Origin: Acidaminococcus sp050873445
Lineage (GTDB): Bacteria > Bacillota > Negativicutes > Acidaminococcales > Acidaminococcaceae
NCBI RefSeq assembly: GCF_050873445.1
Contig: NZ_JBNMIU010000043.1
Location: 1-20,938 of the forward strand
DNA: 20,938 bases
Direction of reading: 5' to 3'
Every line of letters starts with the position of its first letter. Within the stretch, counting starts at the first letter, position 1. The notes below the pieces were generated by a model. The model was not told the DNA's origin and ran no database searches. It saw nothing but the letters and a program-made list of their open reading frames with translations. Position numbers and translations under genes: made by a program. Shown here in pieces: positions 1-6,598 of the stretch.

Positions 1-9
1 AATATCCAT
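1..9 (-). CDS. Start of a gene running off the left edge, possibly IS200-type tnpA
   Basis: Only three codons are visible: ATG GAT ATT, starting at position 9 on the minus strand. A consensus Shine-Dalgarno AAAGGAGGA (complement of 18-26) lies 8 nt upstream of the ATG, which is why I call a start. The upstream leader holds a GC-rich hairpin and a long stem that masks this SD. That is the known arrangement at the left end of IS200 elements, where tnpA translation is blocked by an SD-sequestering hairpin. TnpA proteins of this family often begin M-D-x, but three residues prove nothing. Alternatively this is any gene with a structured leader. Confidence 0.4.
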
Positions 10-16
10 TCAGGAT

Positions 17-72
17 ATCCTCCTTTCAAAATGAAGTGGTTGGTAGCCATCTTCATTTTACCAAAGGAGGAT
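17..72 (-). promoter_or_regulatory. Shine-Dalgarno-sequestering leader hairpin
   Basis: The arms 18-26 and 63-71 are perfectly complementary (9 bp). After a small asymmetric bulge (C27 against 60-62), 28-36 pairs with 51-59 (9 bp). The loop (37-50) can close three more pairs, leaving about 7 nt. On the minus-strand transcript the 3' arm is the SD (AAAGGAGGA) of the gene starting at 9, and the 5' arm is an exact anti-SD. The base pairing is seen directly. That it represses translation is inferred. Confidence 0.65.
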
Positions 73-100
73 TTTTTGGTATAGCTAAAAGCTTTCCAGA

Positions 101-124
101 ACCCCACGCATAGCGTGGGGTTTT
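101..124. terminator. GC-rich hairpin: IS end hairpin or plus-strand terminator
   Basis: ACCCCACGC (101-109) pairs perfectly with GCGTGGGGT (113-121) around a 3-nt ATA loop. On the plus strand it is followed by TTT and could terminate transcription entering from the left. On the minus strand no T run follows. It therefore fits either a plus-strand terminator or the end hairpin of an IS200-type element. I favour the IS role because of the adjoining SD-masking leader. Confidence 0.5.
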
Positions 125-136
125 CAAACCCGACAA

Positions 137-165
137 GAAAAACGCTGTCACCAGGTGACAGCGTC
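137..165 (-). terminator. Rho-independent terminator of tRNA-Gly
   Basis: The 10-bp arms 142-151 and 155-164 are perfect inverted repeats around a 3-nt loop. On the minus strand the stem is followed at once by TTTTTCTT. It lies about 11 nt past the encoded CCA end of the tRNA, as expected for a monocistronic tRNA transcript. Confidence 0.9.
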
Positions 166-175
166 AACATTCAAA

Positions 176-250
176 TGGAGCGGAAAACGAGATTCGAACT
201 CGCGACCCCCACCTTGGCAAGGTGATGCTCTACCACTGAGCTACTTCCGC
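176..250 (-). tRNA. tRNA-Gly (anticodon GCC), CCA encoded
   Basis: The minus strand folds as a complete 75-nt tRNA. The acceptor 5' strand is GCGGAAG, pairing with TTTCCGC with one G-T pair. The D arm contains GCTCAGTGGTAGAGC, the anticodon loop is TTGCCAA with GCC as anticodon, and the T arm contains GAGTTCGAATCTC. The discriminator base is T and CCA is genomically encoded (176-178). The body closely matches bacterial tRNA-Gly(GCC), which decodes GGC and GGT. It has its own promoter in the tail of the upstream gene and its own terminator. A tRNA 3' end followed by a possible mobile element is noteworthy, but no duplicated attachment site is visible here. Confidence 0.97.
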
Positions 251-267
251 ATCGAACTTACTTATTC

Positions 268-296
268 AGTATATTACAGTTTTGGCAGCGTGTCAA
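268..296 (-). promoter_or_regulatory. Sigma-70-type promoter of tRNA-Gly
   Basis: On the minus strand a perfect -35 TTGACA (291-296) is separated by exactly 17 nt from a -10 TATACT (268-273). The -10 ends 17 nt before the first base of the mature tRNA. The promoter lies across the stop codon of the upstream LOG-family gene, so the spacer and -35 are also coding sequence. Confidence 0.88.
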
Positions 297-822
297 GGAT
301 AAATTTTTCAACAGCAGGGATGTCAGCCAGGAATGGAACCTTTTCCACCCATTCTTTCCACACAAATCCTTCTTCTGCCATTTTTTCCAGCAGAACCTTC
401 AAGGGCTGGTAATATCCTTCGAAATCCAAGAAGGCAAAAGGCTTTTGCAAAAATCCCAGTTTGGCCTGGCTCATAACTTCGCTGATCTCCTCCAGGGTAC
501 CGATACCCCCGGGGAAAGCCAGGAACACGTCCCCCAGTTCCATCATTTTCTGTTTGCGCTGGGCCATGGTCTCCGTGACGATCAGCTCCTGGATCCTTTC
601 GTGCTGCAGTTCTTTTTCTACGAAGAACCGGGGTTCCACCCCGATGACCCGGCTTCCGGCATCCAGTACGCCGTCAGCCAGCTGTCCCATGAGGCCGGTA
701 CGGCTGCCTCCATAAACCAGGGTGTGGCCATGCCGGCCGATCCACTGGCCCAGTCCATACGCATAACGGGCATAACAGGGCCTATTCCCCGGGTTAGCTC
801 CCAGATAGACGGTGATTTTCAT
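274..822 (-). CDS. LOG-family nucleoside monophosphate phosphoribohydrolase (TIGR00730 type)
   Basis: A 182-residue soluble protein of the LOG family, which releases adenine or a cytokinin base and ribose 5-phosphate from (N6-modified) AMP. The family signature P-G-G-I-G-T-L-E-E is at residues 104-112. The nucleotide-binding loop Y-G-G-S-R-T-G-L-M-G is at 37-46 (commonly GGGxxGLMG), and the family's Arg/Lys pair is at 89-90. The length is usual for the family. An SD GGAGGT sits 8 nt upstream of the ATG. It follows the phosphate transporter gene by 31 nt on the same strand, so the two are probably cotranscribed. Its 3' end carries the promoter of tRNA-Gly. The true bacterial substrate is uncertain; nothing nearby points to cytokinin metabolism, and a nucleotide-salvage role is the cautious reading. 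Confidence 0.9.
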   Translation of the reverse strand: MKITVYLGANPGNRPCYARYAYGLGQWIGRHGHTLVYGGSRTGLMGQLADGVLDAGSRVIGVEPRFFVEKELQHERIQELIVTETMAQRKQKMMELGDVFLAFPGGIGTLEEISEVMSQAKLGFLQKPFAFLDFEGYYQPLKVLLEKMAEEGFVWKEWVEKVPFLADIPAVEKFILDTLPKL

Positions 823-853
823 TGGTCCGCACCTCCATAAAATGGAAAAGAGC

Positions 854-2458
854 TTAAAAGTCTCCCAGTACCAGCTGAGAAATGTTTTTGCTGTGATCGC
901 TGACCCGCTTCATGTTGATGAGCAGTTCCAGCATGACGAAACCGGTTTCCGGCGTACAGATGCCCTCGTTCAGCCGTTCCACGTGGCTCTTCCGCATGGC
1001 TTTCTGCTTGATCTTCACCTGATGGGAGAAGTCCAGGGATTCCCGTGCCAGGTCCTTGTCTTCCAGTTCCATGGCTTTCAGAGCCTTGGATGCGGCTTCC
1101 ACCACCAGCACTTCCAGTTCCTTCATTTCCCGATTGGCTTCCGGAGAGAATGTGGTACCGTCTTCATGCATATTGCGTACCCGTTTGGCGATGATCTCTG
1201 CATGGTCCCCGATCCGTTCGATGTCATTGCAGGCATGGAGCAGACCCGTATGCAGATTGCTCATCTCCTTGGTCATATTCTTTTCGCTCATCTTGGTCAG
1301 GTACACGGTAATGGCCTCTTCCAGGCTGTCGATTACTGGCTCGTGCTCCAGGATGAATTCCACATCTTTTTTATTATAATCATCCACACAATGGAACGAT
1401 TTCTGGATGTTTTCCAAGGCAAGGCTGCCCATGCGCACCACTTCTTTGGTAGCCAGGCCCAGGGCCACAGCCGGCGTACCCAGCACATTTTTGTCCAGGT
1501 ATTTGGGCTGGTAGGAAATCTCGTTTTCTTCCCCAGGCATGATTTTCTTGATGAACCGGGTGAAGTACGGTGCCAGGGGCAGGAAGATACAGGTGTTCAC
1601 CAGATTGAAGACGGTGTGGGCATTGGCGATCTGCCGGCTGATGCTGCCTGCCGGAGAGATGTACCGGATGAGTTCAATAAAGAAAGGCAGCAGGCACAGG
1701 GCGATGATGCTGCCGCACAGGTTGAACATCACATGGGAGCAGGCCACCCGCTTGGCATTCAAGCCGCTCTGCAGGGTTGCAATGACGGCCGTGATGCAGG
1801 TACCGATGTTATCGCCCATGATCACCGGGATGGCCCCCTCCAGGGGAATCAGTCCCTGGCTGGCCATGGCCATCAAGATACCAATGGTAGCAGAGGAGGA
1901 TTGGATGACCAGGGTCATGCACAGACCGGTAATCAGGCCCAGGACGGGATGGCTGGAGAACCGGCTCAGATACTCCACAATCCGGGGATCGCTCCGCAGC
2001 GGAATCACCGAGTTGCTCATCATGCTCATGCCCAGCATCAGGATACCAAAGCCCAGGAGTACACAACCCAGTTTCTTCAGGGTCCGTCTCTTGCAGACGA
2101 CCTGCATGACGAAACCGAGGGCGATGATCAGGGTGATGTAGTCGGTCAGATTGAAGGCAATCAGCTGGGCAGTCATGGTAGTCCCGATATTAGCCCCCAT
2201 GACGATGCCGAACGCCTGTTCCAGGTTCATCAACCCGGCGTTGACCAGGCCTACGGTCATCACCGTAGTAGCACTGGAAGACTGGAGTACAGCGGTAACC
2301 CCTGCCCCCAAAGCCACCCCATAGATGGTCTTTTTGGTAAGCTGCCCCAGGATTTTCTGAAGTCTGGCACCGGCTGCCTGCTGCAGGCCGTCGCCCATGA
2401 GCTGCATGCCGTACAGGAAAAGTGAGATGCCGCCTAAAAACATGAAAAGCTGAACCAA
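854..2458 (-). CDS. Na+/phosphate cotransporter family protein with PhoU-like C-terminal domain
   Basis: A 534-residue integral membrane protein of the Na/Pi-cotransporter family (NptA/YjbB type). It has two homologous membrane repeats, each with the signature Q-S-S-S-A-T (residues 59-64 and 186-191), followed by paired G-A-N-I-G-T-T (88-94) and G-D-N-I-G-T-C (215-221) motifs. Hydrophobic segments fill residues 1 to about 310. From about 340 on the chain is soluble, helical and charged, with H-x3-D/E-R-I-G-D-H-A-like segments typical of PhoU-like domains. The start is probably TTG at 2458, because GGAGGAG lies 8 nt upstream; an ATG at codon 6 lacks such a site. Family members move phosphate with Na+, inward or outward. 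The LOG-family gene follows 31 nt downstream. Confidence 0.92.
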   Translation of the reverse strand: MVQLFMFLGGISLFLYGMQLMGDGLQQAAGARLQKILGQLTKKTIYGVALGAGVTAVLQSSSATTVMTVGLVNAGLMNLEQAFGIVMGANIGTTMTAQLIAFNLTDYITLIIALGFVMQVVCKRRTLKKLGCVLLGFGILMLGMSMMSNSVIPLRSDPRIVEYLSRFSSHPVLGLITGLCMTLVIQSSSATIGILMAMASQGLIPLEGAIPVIMGDNIGTCITAVIATLQSGLNAKRVACSHVMFNLCGSIIALCLLPFFIELIRYISPAGSISRQIANAHTVFNLVNTCIFLPLAPYFTRFIKKIMPGEENEISYQPKYLDKNVLGTPAVALGLATKEVVRMGSLALENIQKSFHCVDDYNKKDVEFILEHEPVIDSLEEAITVYLTKMSEKNMTKEMSNLHTGLLHACNDIERIGDHAEIIAKRVRNMHEDGTTFSPEANREMKELEVLVVEAASKALKAMELEDKDLARESLDFSHQVKIKQKAMRKSHVERLNEGICTPETGFVMLELLINMKRVSDHSKNISQLVLGDF

Positions 2459-2475
2459 GATGATCTCCTCCGCGA

Positions 2476-2503
2476 ATAGCGCTATAAATTCTTTTCAATT
2501 ATA
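2476..2503 (-). promoter_or_regulatory. Possible promoter and palindrome upstream of the phosphate transporter
   Basis: A perfect -10 hexamer TATAAT is at 2498-2503 on the minus strand, 40 nt upstream of the start codon. No good -35 stands 16-18 nt further upstream. Between the -10 and the SD lies a 10-bp perfect palindrome ATAGCGCTAT (2476-2485), which could be an operator or chance. The rest of the gap up to 2635 shows no gene. Confidence 0.35.
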
Positions 2504-2635
2504 GACAAAGAGAATATGTATACTTTTAAATTTTACCACATCTATTTCCGTTGCACCAGTAAAAAAGCGATACATGCAACATTCTGAACACTTTTTACAA
2601 AAGCTGTTCCGGATTTTCCAAAAAAACATAAAAAT

Positions 2636-2663
2636 AACGGGACTGTCTTTCGACAGCCCCGTT
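2636..2663 (-). terminator. Terminator of the pyruvate:ferredoxin oxidoreductase gene
   Basis: The 12-bp arms 2636-2647 and 2652-2663 close on a 4-nt loop (GAAA on the minus strand). The single non-Watson-Crick pair is a G-U only when read on the minus strand. The stem is followed by ATTTTTATG and a second T run. It lies 24 nt past the stop codon. Confidence 0.88.
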
Positions 2664-2686
2664 ACGGAACTCAAAGCCGAGGAGGA

Positions 2687-5600
2687 TTAGTCTTCAGCGT
2701 CCAGTTTCACATAACCAGCCAGACGATCTTGAGCGTCTTTCTTGGTCTTGGCATACAGGTCTTCTGCAATGTCAGGGAAGCCCTTAGCCAGGGATGCATA
2801 CCGTACTTCGCCCTTCAGGAAGTTTTCGAATTCATCGAAGTTCGGAGTCTTGGTGCTATCCAGGAAGAAGGACTTCTTGCCTTCCTTCTTCAGGGTCGGG
2901 TTGTACCGGAAGCAGGACCAGTAACCGCAGTCAACAGCAGCCTTGGCTTCCATGAAGGAGTGGTTCATGCCTCTCTTGATACCATGGTTGATGCAAGGAG
3001 AGTAGCAGATGATCAGGGAAGGACCATGATAAGCTTCTGCTTCTCTGATGGCTTTCAGAGCCTGGTTCTTGTCGGCACCCAGGTTGATTTGAGCAACATA
3101 GACATAACCATAGGTCATGGCCATCATGCCCAGATCCTTCTTCTTGGTTCTCTTACCGGAAGCAGCGAATTGAGCAACAGCAGCTTCAGGAGTAGATTTG
3201 GAGGATTGTCCGCCGGTGTTGGAGTAAACTTCGGTATCGAATACCATGATGTTTACATCGTCGCCGGAGGCCAGTACGTGGTCAACACCGCCGTAACCGA
3301 TATCATAGGACCAGCCGTCGCCGCCGAAGATCCACTGAGAACGTTTCACGAAGAACTGTTTATCTTCATACAGTTTTTCCAGTTCCGGTTTGCCGGCTTT
3401 TTCAGCTTCCAGCAGTTCAACCAGTTTTTCAGCGCGGGCACGAGAGCCTTCGCCTTCGTCTTTGTTGGCGATCCAGTCTTCCATAGCAGCCTTCAGGTCG
3501 TCGGAAGCAACAGCTTCAGCAGCCTTCATTTCATCAACCAGACGATCGCGGACAGCTTTTACGCCCAGGTACATGCCCAGACCGTATTCAGCGTTGTCTT
3601 CGAACAGGGAGTTAGCCCAAGCAGGACCATGGCCCTTGTGGTTGGTGGTATACGGCATGGAAGGAGCAGCAGCAGCCCAAATGGAGGAGCAGCCCGTAGC
3701 GTTGGCAATCATCATACGATCGCCTACCAGCTGAGTTACCAGTTTGGCATACGGAGTTTCGCCGCAGCCAGCGCAGGCACCGGAGAATTCCAGCAGCGGT
3801 TGTTCGAACTGGGAACCCTTGACGGTAGCAGTGCTCATGGGGTTGGCTTTCGGAGCAACCTTCTTCACGCAGTAATCCCAGATCGGAGCGCGGCCTTCCT
3901 GAGTAGCGAAAGGTTTCATGGCCAGAGCCTTGTTGCCTTTCATGCCCGGGCAGGCATCCACGCAGTTGGAGCAGCCTTGGCAGTCCATCGGGCTTACGGT
4001 GATGCAGAAGTTCAGGCCTTTTGCACCCAGAGCCGGTTTGGCCTGCAGGCCTTCCGGAGCGTTCTTCAGTTCTTCGTCAGTCAGCAGGAACGGACGGATA
4101 GCTGCATGCGGGCACATGATAGCGCACTGGTTGCACTGGATGCAGTTTTCAATGTTCCATTCAGGAACGTTGATGGCAATACCACGTTTTTCAAAAGCAG
4201 CAGTACCGGACGGGAAGGTACCATCTACCTGACCCATCAGAGCGGATACCGGCAGGCTGTCGCCTTCCTGTTCCGTCATCGGGATCATGATGTTGTCGTA
4301 GAAGTCGTCACCGTTCTTCTTGTACAGCGGTTCATATCCGCAGTCAGCCCAGGAAGCAGGAACGTCAACCTTAACGATGGCGTTTACGCCCTGATCCACA
4401 GCGGCATTGTTCATGTCAACAACCTTCTGGCCTTTCTTGCCATAGGAAGTGACGATGGATTCTTTCAGGTATTTCACAGCATCTTCAACAGGGATTACGT
4501 TAGCCAGTTTGAAGAATGCAGCCTGCATGATCATGTTGATACGGCCGCCCAGGCCAATGCTGGAAGCGATCTTCACAGCGTCAATGGTGTAGAATTGGAT
4601 GTTGTTCACAGCCAGGTATTTCTTCAATTGACCAGGCAGTTCTTTTTCCAGTTCTTCGCCGCTCCACGGGCAGTTCAGCAGGAATACGCCGCCTTTTTTC
4701 AGGCCGTTGGCTACGTTGTAACGATGTACATAAGAAGGATTGTGTACAGCTACATAGTCAGCGAAGTTGATCAGGAACGGCATATGGATCGGAGTGTCGC
4801 CGAAACGCAGATGGGATACGGTGATACCGCCGGATTTCTTGGAGTCATAAGCGAAGTAGCCCTGAGCGTATTTGTCAGTCTTATCGCCGATGATCTTGAT
4901 GGCCATCTTGTTGGCGCCAACGGTACCATCAGAACCCAGGCCCCAGAACTTGCAGGATACAGTGCCTTTCGGAGTGATATCCAGAGTCTTTTCTTTCGGC
5001 AGGGAGGTGTTGGTCACATCGTCAACGATACCAACGGTGAAGTGATCTTTCGGTTCAGCAGCTTTCAGGTTATCGAAGATAGCCAGAACGTCGCCAGGAT
5101 AGAATTCCTTGGAACCCAGACCATAACGGCCGCCAACGATCAGAGGCCGGTCAGCCTTGTTGTAGTAGAGGTCACGGACATCCAGGTACAGAGGTTCGCC
5201 ATTGGAACCCGGTTCCTTGGTACGGTCCATAACAGCAATGCGTTTTACGGTCTTAGGCATTGCTTCGAAGAAGTGTTTAGCGGAGAACGGACGATACAGG
5301 TGAACGTTCAGGACACCGACTTTTTCGCCCTGGCCTACCAGGATCTTTACAACTTCTTCAACGGTCTGTGCGCCGCTGCCCATGATGACAACCACGTTTT
5401 CTGCATCGGGAGCACCGGTGTAGTTGAACAGTTTGTAGTCACGGCCAGTCAGTTTGCTGATTTCTTTCATGTAGCCTTCAACGATTTCCGGCAGAGCCAG
5501 ATAATATTTGTTGACGGCTTCACGGGTCTGGAAGTCAATATCCGGGTTTTGGTTGGTACCACGGATTACAGGATGATCCGGGTTCAGCGCATGTTCACGG

Positions 5601-6205
5601 AATTTTTTCAGTTCATCGTAGTCAACCAGTTTTTTCAGATCTTCATAGTCCAGCAGTTCGATCTTCTGGATTTCGTGAGAAGTACGGAACCCATCGAAGA
5701 AGTTCACGAAAGGCACATGGCCTTTGATGGCGGACAGATGAGCAACAGCAGTCAGGTCCATAACTTCCTGAACGCCGCTTTCTGCCAGCATGGCAAAACC
5801 GGTTTGACGGGTTGCCATCACGTCACTGTGGTCACCGAAGATGTTCAGAGAGCTGGTAGCAACGCAACGGGCAGCTACGTCGAAAACTGCGGGCAGCAGT
5901 TCACCAGCGATTTTGTACATGTTCGGGATCATCAGCAGCAAGCCCTGAGATGCAGTGTAAGTCGTGGTCAGAGCACCGGAAGCCAGGGAACCGTGCACAG
6001 CACCGGAAGCACCTGCTTCGGATTGCATTTCCATGATTTGTACCGGACGACCGAAAATGTTCTTCTTGCCATGAGAAGCCCATTCATCACTGACTTCTGC
6101 CATCGGAGAAGAAGGAGTGATCGGGTAGATCGCCGCAACTTCCGTGAACGCATAAGAAGTATATGCGGCCGCGGTGTTGCCATCCATTGTCTTCATTTTT
6201 TTCAT
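2687..6205 (-). CDS. nifJ: Pyruvate:ferredoxin (flavodoxin) oxidoreductase, single-chain
   Basis: A 1172-residue full-length homodimer-type PFOR. It oxidises pyruvate plus CoA to acetyl-CoA and CO2 and reduces ferredoxin, the central step of anaerobic pyruvate use. The N-terminal domain starts K-M-K-T-M-D-G-N-T and carries Y-P-I-T-P-S-S-P-M near residues 27-35. A two-cluster ferredoxin domain has C-I-Q-C-N-Q-C-A-I-M-C-P near 687 and C-Q-G-C-S-N-C-V-D-A-C-P near 740. The proximal-cluster motif C-A-G-C-G-E is near 808. The TPP-binding G-D-G-W-S-Y-D-I-G-Y is near 962, with Y-S-N-T-G-G-Q-S near 995. I start at the ATG at 6205: GAGGGG stands 9 nt upstream and homologues begin at the same place, while the TTG at 6211 would be only 3 nt from the SD. 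Codon choice is strongly biased compared with its neighbours, as expected for high expression. It is monocistronic, with its own promoter and terminator. Confidence 0.98.
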   Translation of the reverse strand: MKKMKTMDGNTAAAYTSYAFTEVAAIYPITPSSPMAEVSDEWASHGKKNIFGRPVQIMEMQSEAGASGAVHGSLASGALTTTYTASQGLLLMIPNMYKIAGELLPAVFDVAARCVATSSLNIFGDHSDVMATRQTGFAMLAESGVQEVMDLTAVAHLSAIKGHVPFVNFFDGFRTSHEIQKIELLDYEDLKKLVDYDELKKFREHALNPDHPVIRGTNQNPDIDFQTREAVNKYYLALPEIVEGYMKEISKLTGRDYKLFNYTGAPDAENVVVIMGSGAQTVEEVVKILVGQGEKVGVLNVHLYRPFSAKHFFEAMPKTVKRIAVMDRTKEPGSNGEPLYLDVRDLYYNKADRPLIVGGRYGLGSKEFYPGDVLAIFDNLKAAEPKDHFTVGIVDDVTNTSLPKEKTLDITPKGTVSCKFWGLGSDGTVGANKMAIKIIGDKTDKYAQGYFAYDSKKSGGITVSHLRFGDTPIHMPFLINFADYVAVHNPSYVHRYNVANGLKKGGVFLLNCPWSGEELEKELPGQLKKYLAVNNIQFYTIDAVKIASSIGLGGRINMIMQAAFFKLANVIPVEDAVKYLKESIVTSYGKKGQKVVDMNNAAVDQGVNAIVKVDVPASWADCGYEPLYKKNGDDFYDNIMIPMTEQEGDSLPVSALMGQVDGTFPSGTAAFEKRGIAINVPEWNIENCIQCNQCAIMCPHAAIRPFLLTDEELKNAPEGLQAKPALGAKGLNFCITVSPMDCQGCSNCVDACPGMKGNKALAMKPFATQEGRAPIWDYCVKKVAPKANPMSTATVKGSQFEQPLLEFSGACAGCGETPYAKLVTQLVGDRMMIANATGCSSIWAAAAPSMPYTTNHKGHGPAWANSLFEDNAEYGLGMYLGVKAVRDRLVDEMKAAEAVASDDLKAAMEDWIANKDEGEGSRARAEKLVELLEAEKAGKPELEKLYEDKQFFVKRSQWIFGGDGWSYDIGYGGVDHVLASGDDVNIMVFDTEVYSNTGGQSSKSTPEAAVAQFAASGKRTKKKDLGMMAMTYGYVYVAQINLGADKNQALKAIREAEAYHGPSLIICYSPCINHGIKRGMNHSFMEAKAAVDCGYWSCFRYNPTLKKEGKKSFFLDSTKTPNFDEFENFLKGEVRYASLAKGFPDIAEDLYAKTKKDAQDRLAGYVKLDAED

Positions 6206-6278
6206 TTTCAAAAGCCCCTCTTTCTAAGAGATACTGACTACGATAGTAAGACTTCCATAGTCCCCCTAGTCGCCTATC

Positions 6279-6307
6279 ATTATATATCAAATTGAACAGA
6301 ATCTCAA
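6279..6307 (-). promoter_or_regulatory. Promoter of the pyruvate:ferredoxin oxidoreductase gene
   Basis: On the minus strand TTGAGA (6302-6307) and TATAAT (6279-6284) are separated by exactly 17 nt. The predicted start near 6272 gives a 5' leader of about 65 nt before the ATG at 6205. No riboswitch is recognisable in that leader. Confidence 0.75.
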
Positions 6308-6396
6308 ATAAATTTTTTCTTATTTGTAGACAATTTATTGTGAATTGTCTAACATATTTGCGAACCGCTGACAGACTGCTGTTTTTCAAAATCCTA

Positions 6397-6425
6397 TTGC
6401 ATTCTGCCGCGTTTTTTGTTAAAGT
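6397..6425 (+). promoter_or_regulatory. Probable promoter of the thiC riboswitch transcript
   Basis: TTGCAT (6397-6402) and TAAAGT (6420-6425) are 17 nt apart. Initiation would fall near 6432, just before the first stem of the TPP aptamer at about 6436. The placement supports the call more than the moderate match to consensus does. Confidence 0.5.
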
Positions 6426-6435
6426 TGAAATACAA

Positions 6436-6517
6436 ATCACTAGGGGCGCGCTCGCTGAGAGACCTGACGGTCGACCCTTTGAACCTGATTCGGCTAATAC
6501 CGACGAAGGAAAGTGGT
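6436..6517 (+). promoter_or_regulatory. TPP riboswitch (THI element) controlling thiC
   Basis: The conserved aptamer parts appear in order: an opening P1 strand CACT (6438-6441) and GGGG; the pyrimidine-sensing CTGAGA (6455-6460); ACCCTTTGAACCTGAT; the CTAATACC-type element; then GAAGGAAAGTG closing P1 (AGTG 6512-6515). A terminator hairpin follows, and then thiC. AGGAAAG (6508-6514), part of the aptamer's 3' strand, is an exact complement of CTTTCCT (6537-6543) in the terminator's 5' arm. This gives a clear antiterminator: TPP binding keeps AGGAAAG in the aptamer and lets the terminator form, so thiC is switched off when thiamine is plentiful. Confidence 0.96.
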
Positions 6518-6530
6518 AGGTTTGTTTTCA

Positions 6531-6569
6531 AAACCGCTTTCCTAATTAATTATTAGGAAGCGGTTTTTT
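6531..6569 (+). terminator. Riboswitch-controlled terminator before thiC
   Basis: The arm 6531-6545 pairs with 6553-6566 with a single bulged T, and is followed by TTT. It lies between the TPP aptamer and thiC, and its 5' arm overlaps the antiterminator pairing site (6537-6543). Confidence 0.9.
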
Positions 6570-6598
6570 GCATGTGTAAAAGGAGGAATTTTTTCATT

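Larger units (their letters stand above)
1..127 (-). mobile_element. Possible left end of an IS200/IS605-family insertion sequence
   Basis: Reading leftwards from about 127 there is a compact hairpin (101-121) with 9-bp arms and a 3-nt loop, then about 30 nt, then an SD-sequestering stem (18-71), then a likely start codon at 9. Subterminal hairpins instead of inverted repeats, plus a translation-blocking leader hairpin, are typical of IS200-type single-strand transposons. The element would sit just beyond the tRNA-Gly terminator. The transposase and right end are outside the window, so the family call is an inference from architecture alone. The exact boundary cannot be fixed. Confidence 0.4.

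Noticed and set aside
1..84. Open plus-strand frame ending in TAG at 84, which could be the 3' end of a gene followed by the hairpin at 101-124
   Set aside because: Only 27 codons are visible with no recognisable motif, and the same bases form an SD-masking leader for the minus strand. It cannot be fully excluded without sequence to the left.
155..412. Plus-strand open frame over the tRNA
   Set aside because: It runs through the antisense of tRNA-Gly and the tail of the LOG-family gene; no family similarity.
812..2425. Long plus-strand open frame opposite the phosphate transporter
   Set aside because: His/Gln-rich shadow of a clear membrane transporter gene; no SD and no known domain.
2729..6295. 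1188-codon plus-strand frame opposite the PFOR gene
   Set aside because: Explained by codon bias of the highly conserved PFOR; its translation resembles no protein family.
6572..6598. Upstream in-frame ATG for thiC
   Set aside because: It immediately follows the riboswitch terminator, has no SD, and would translate through the real SD.
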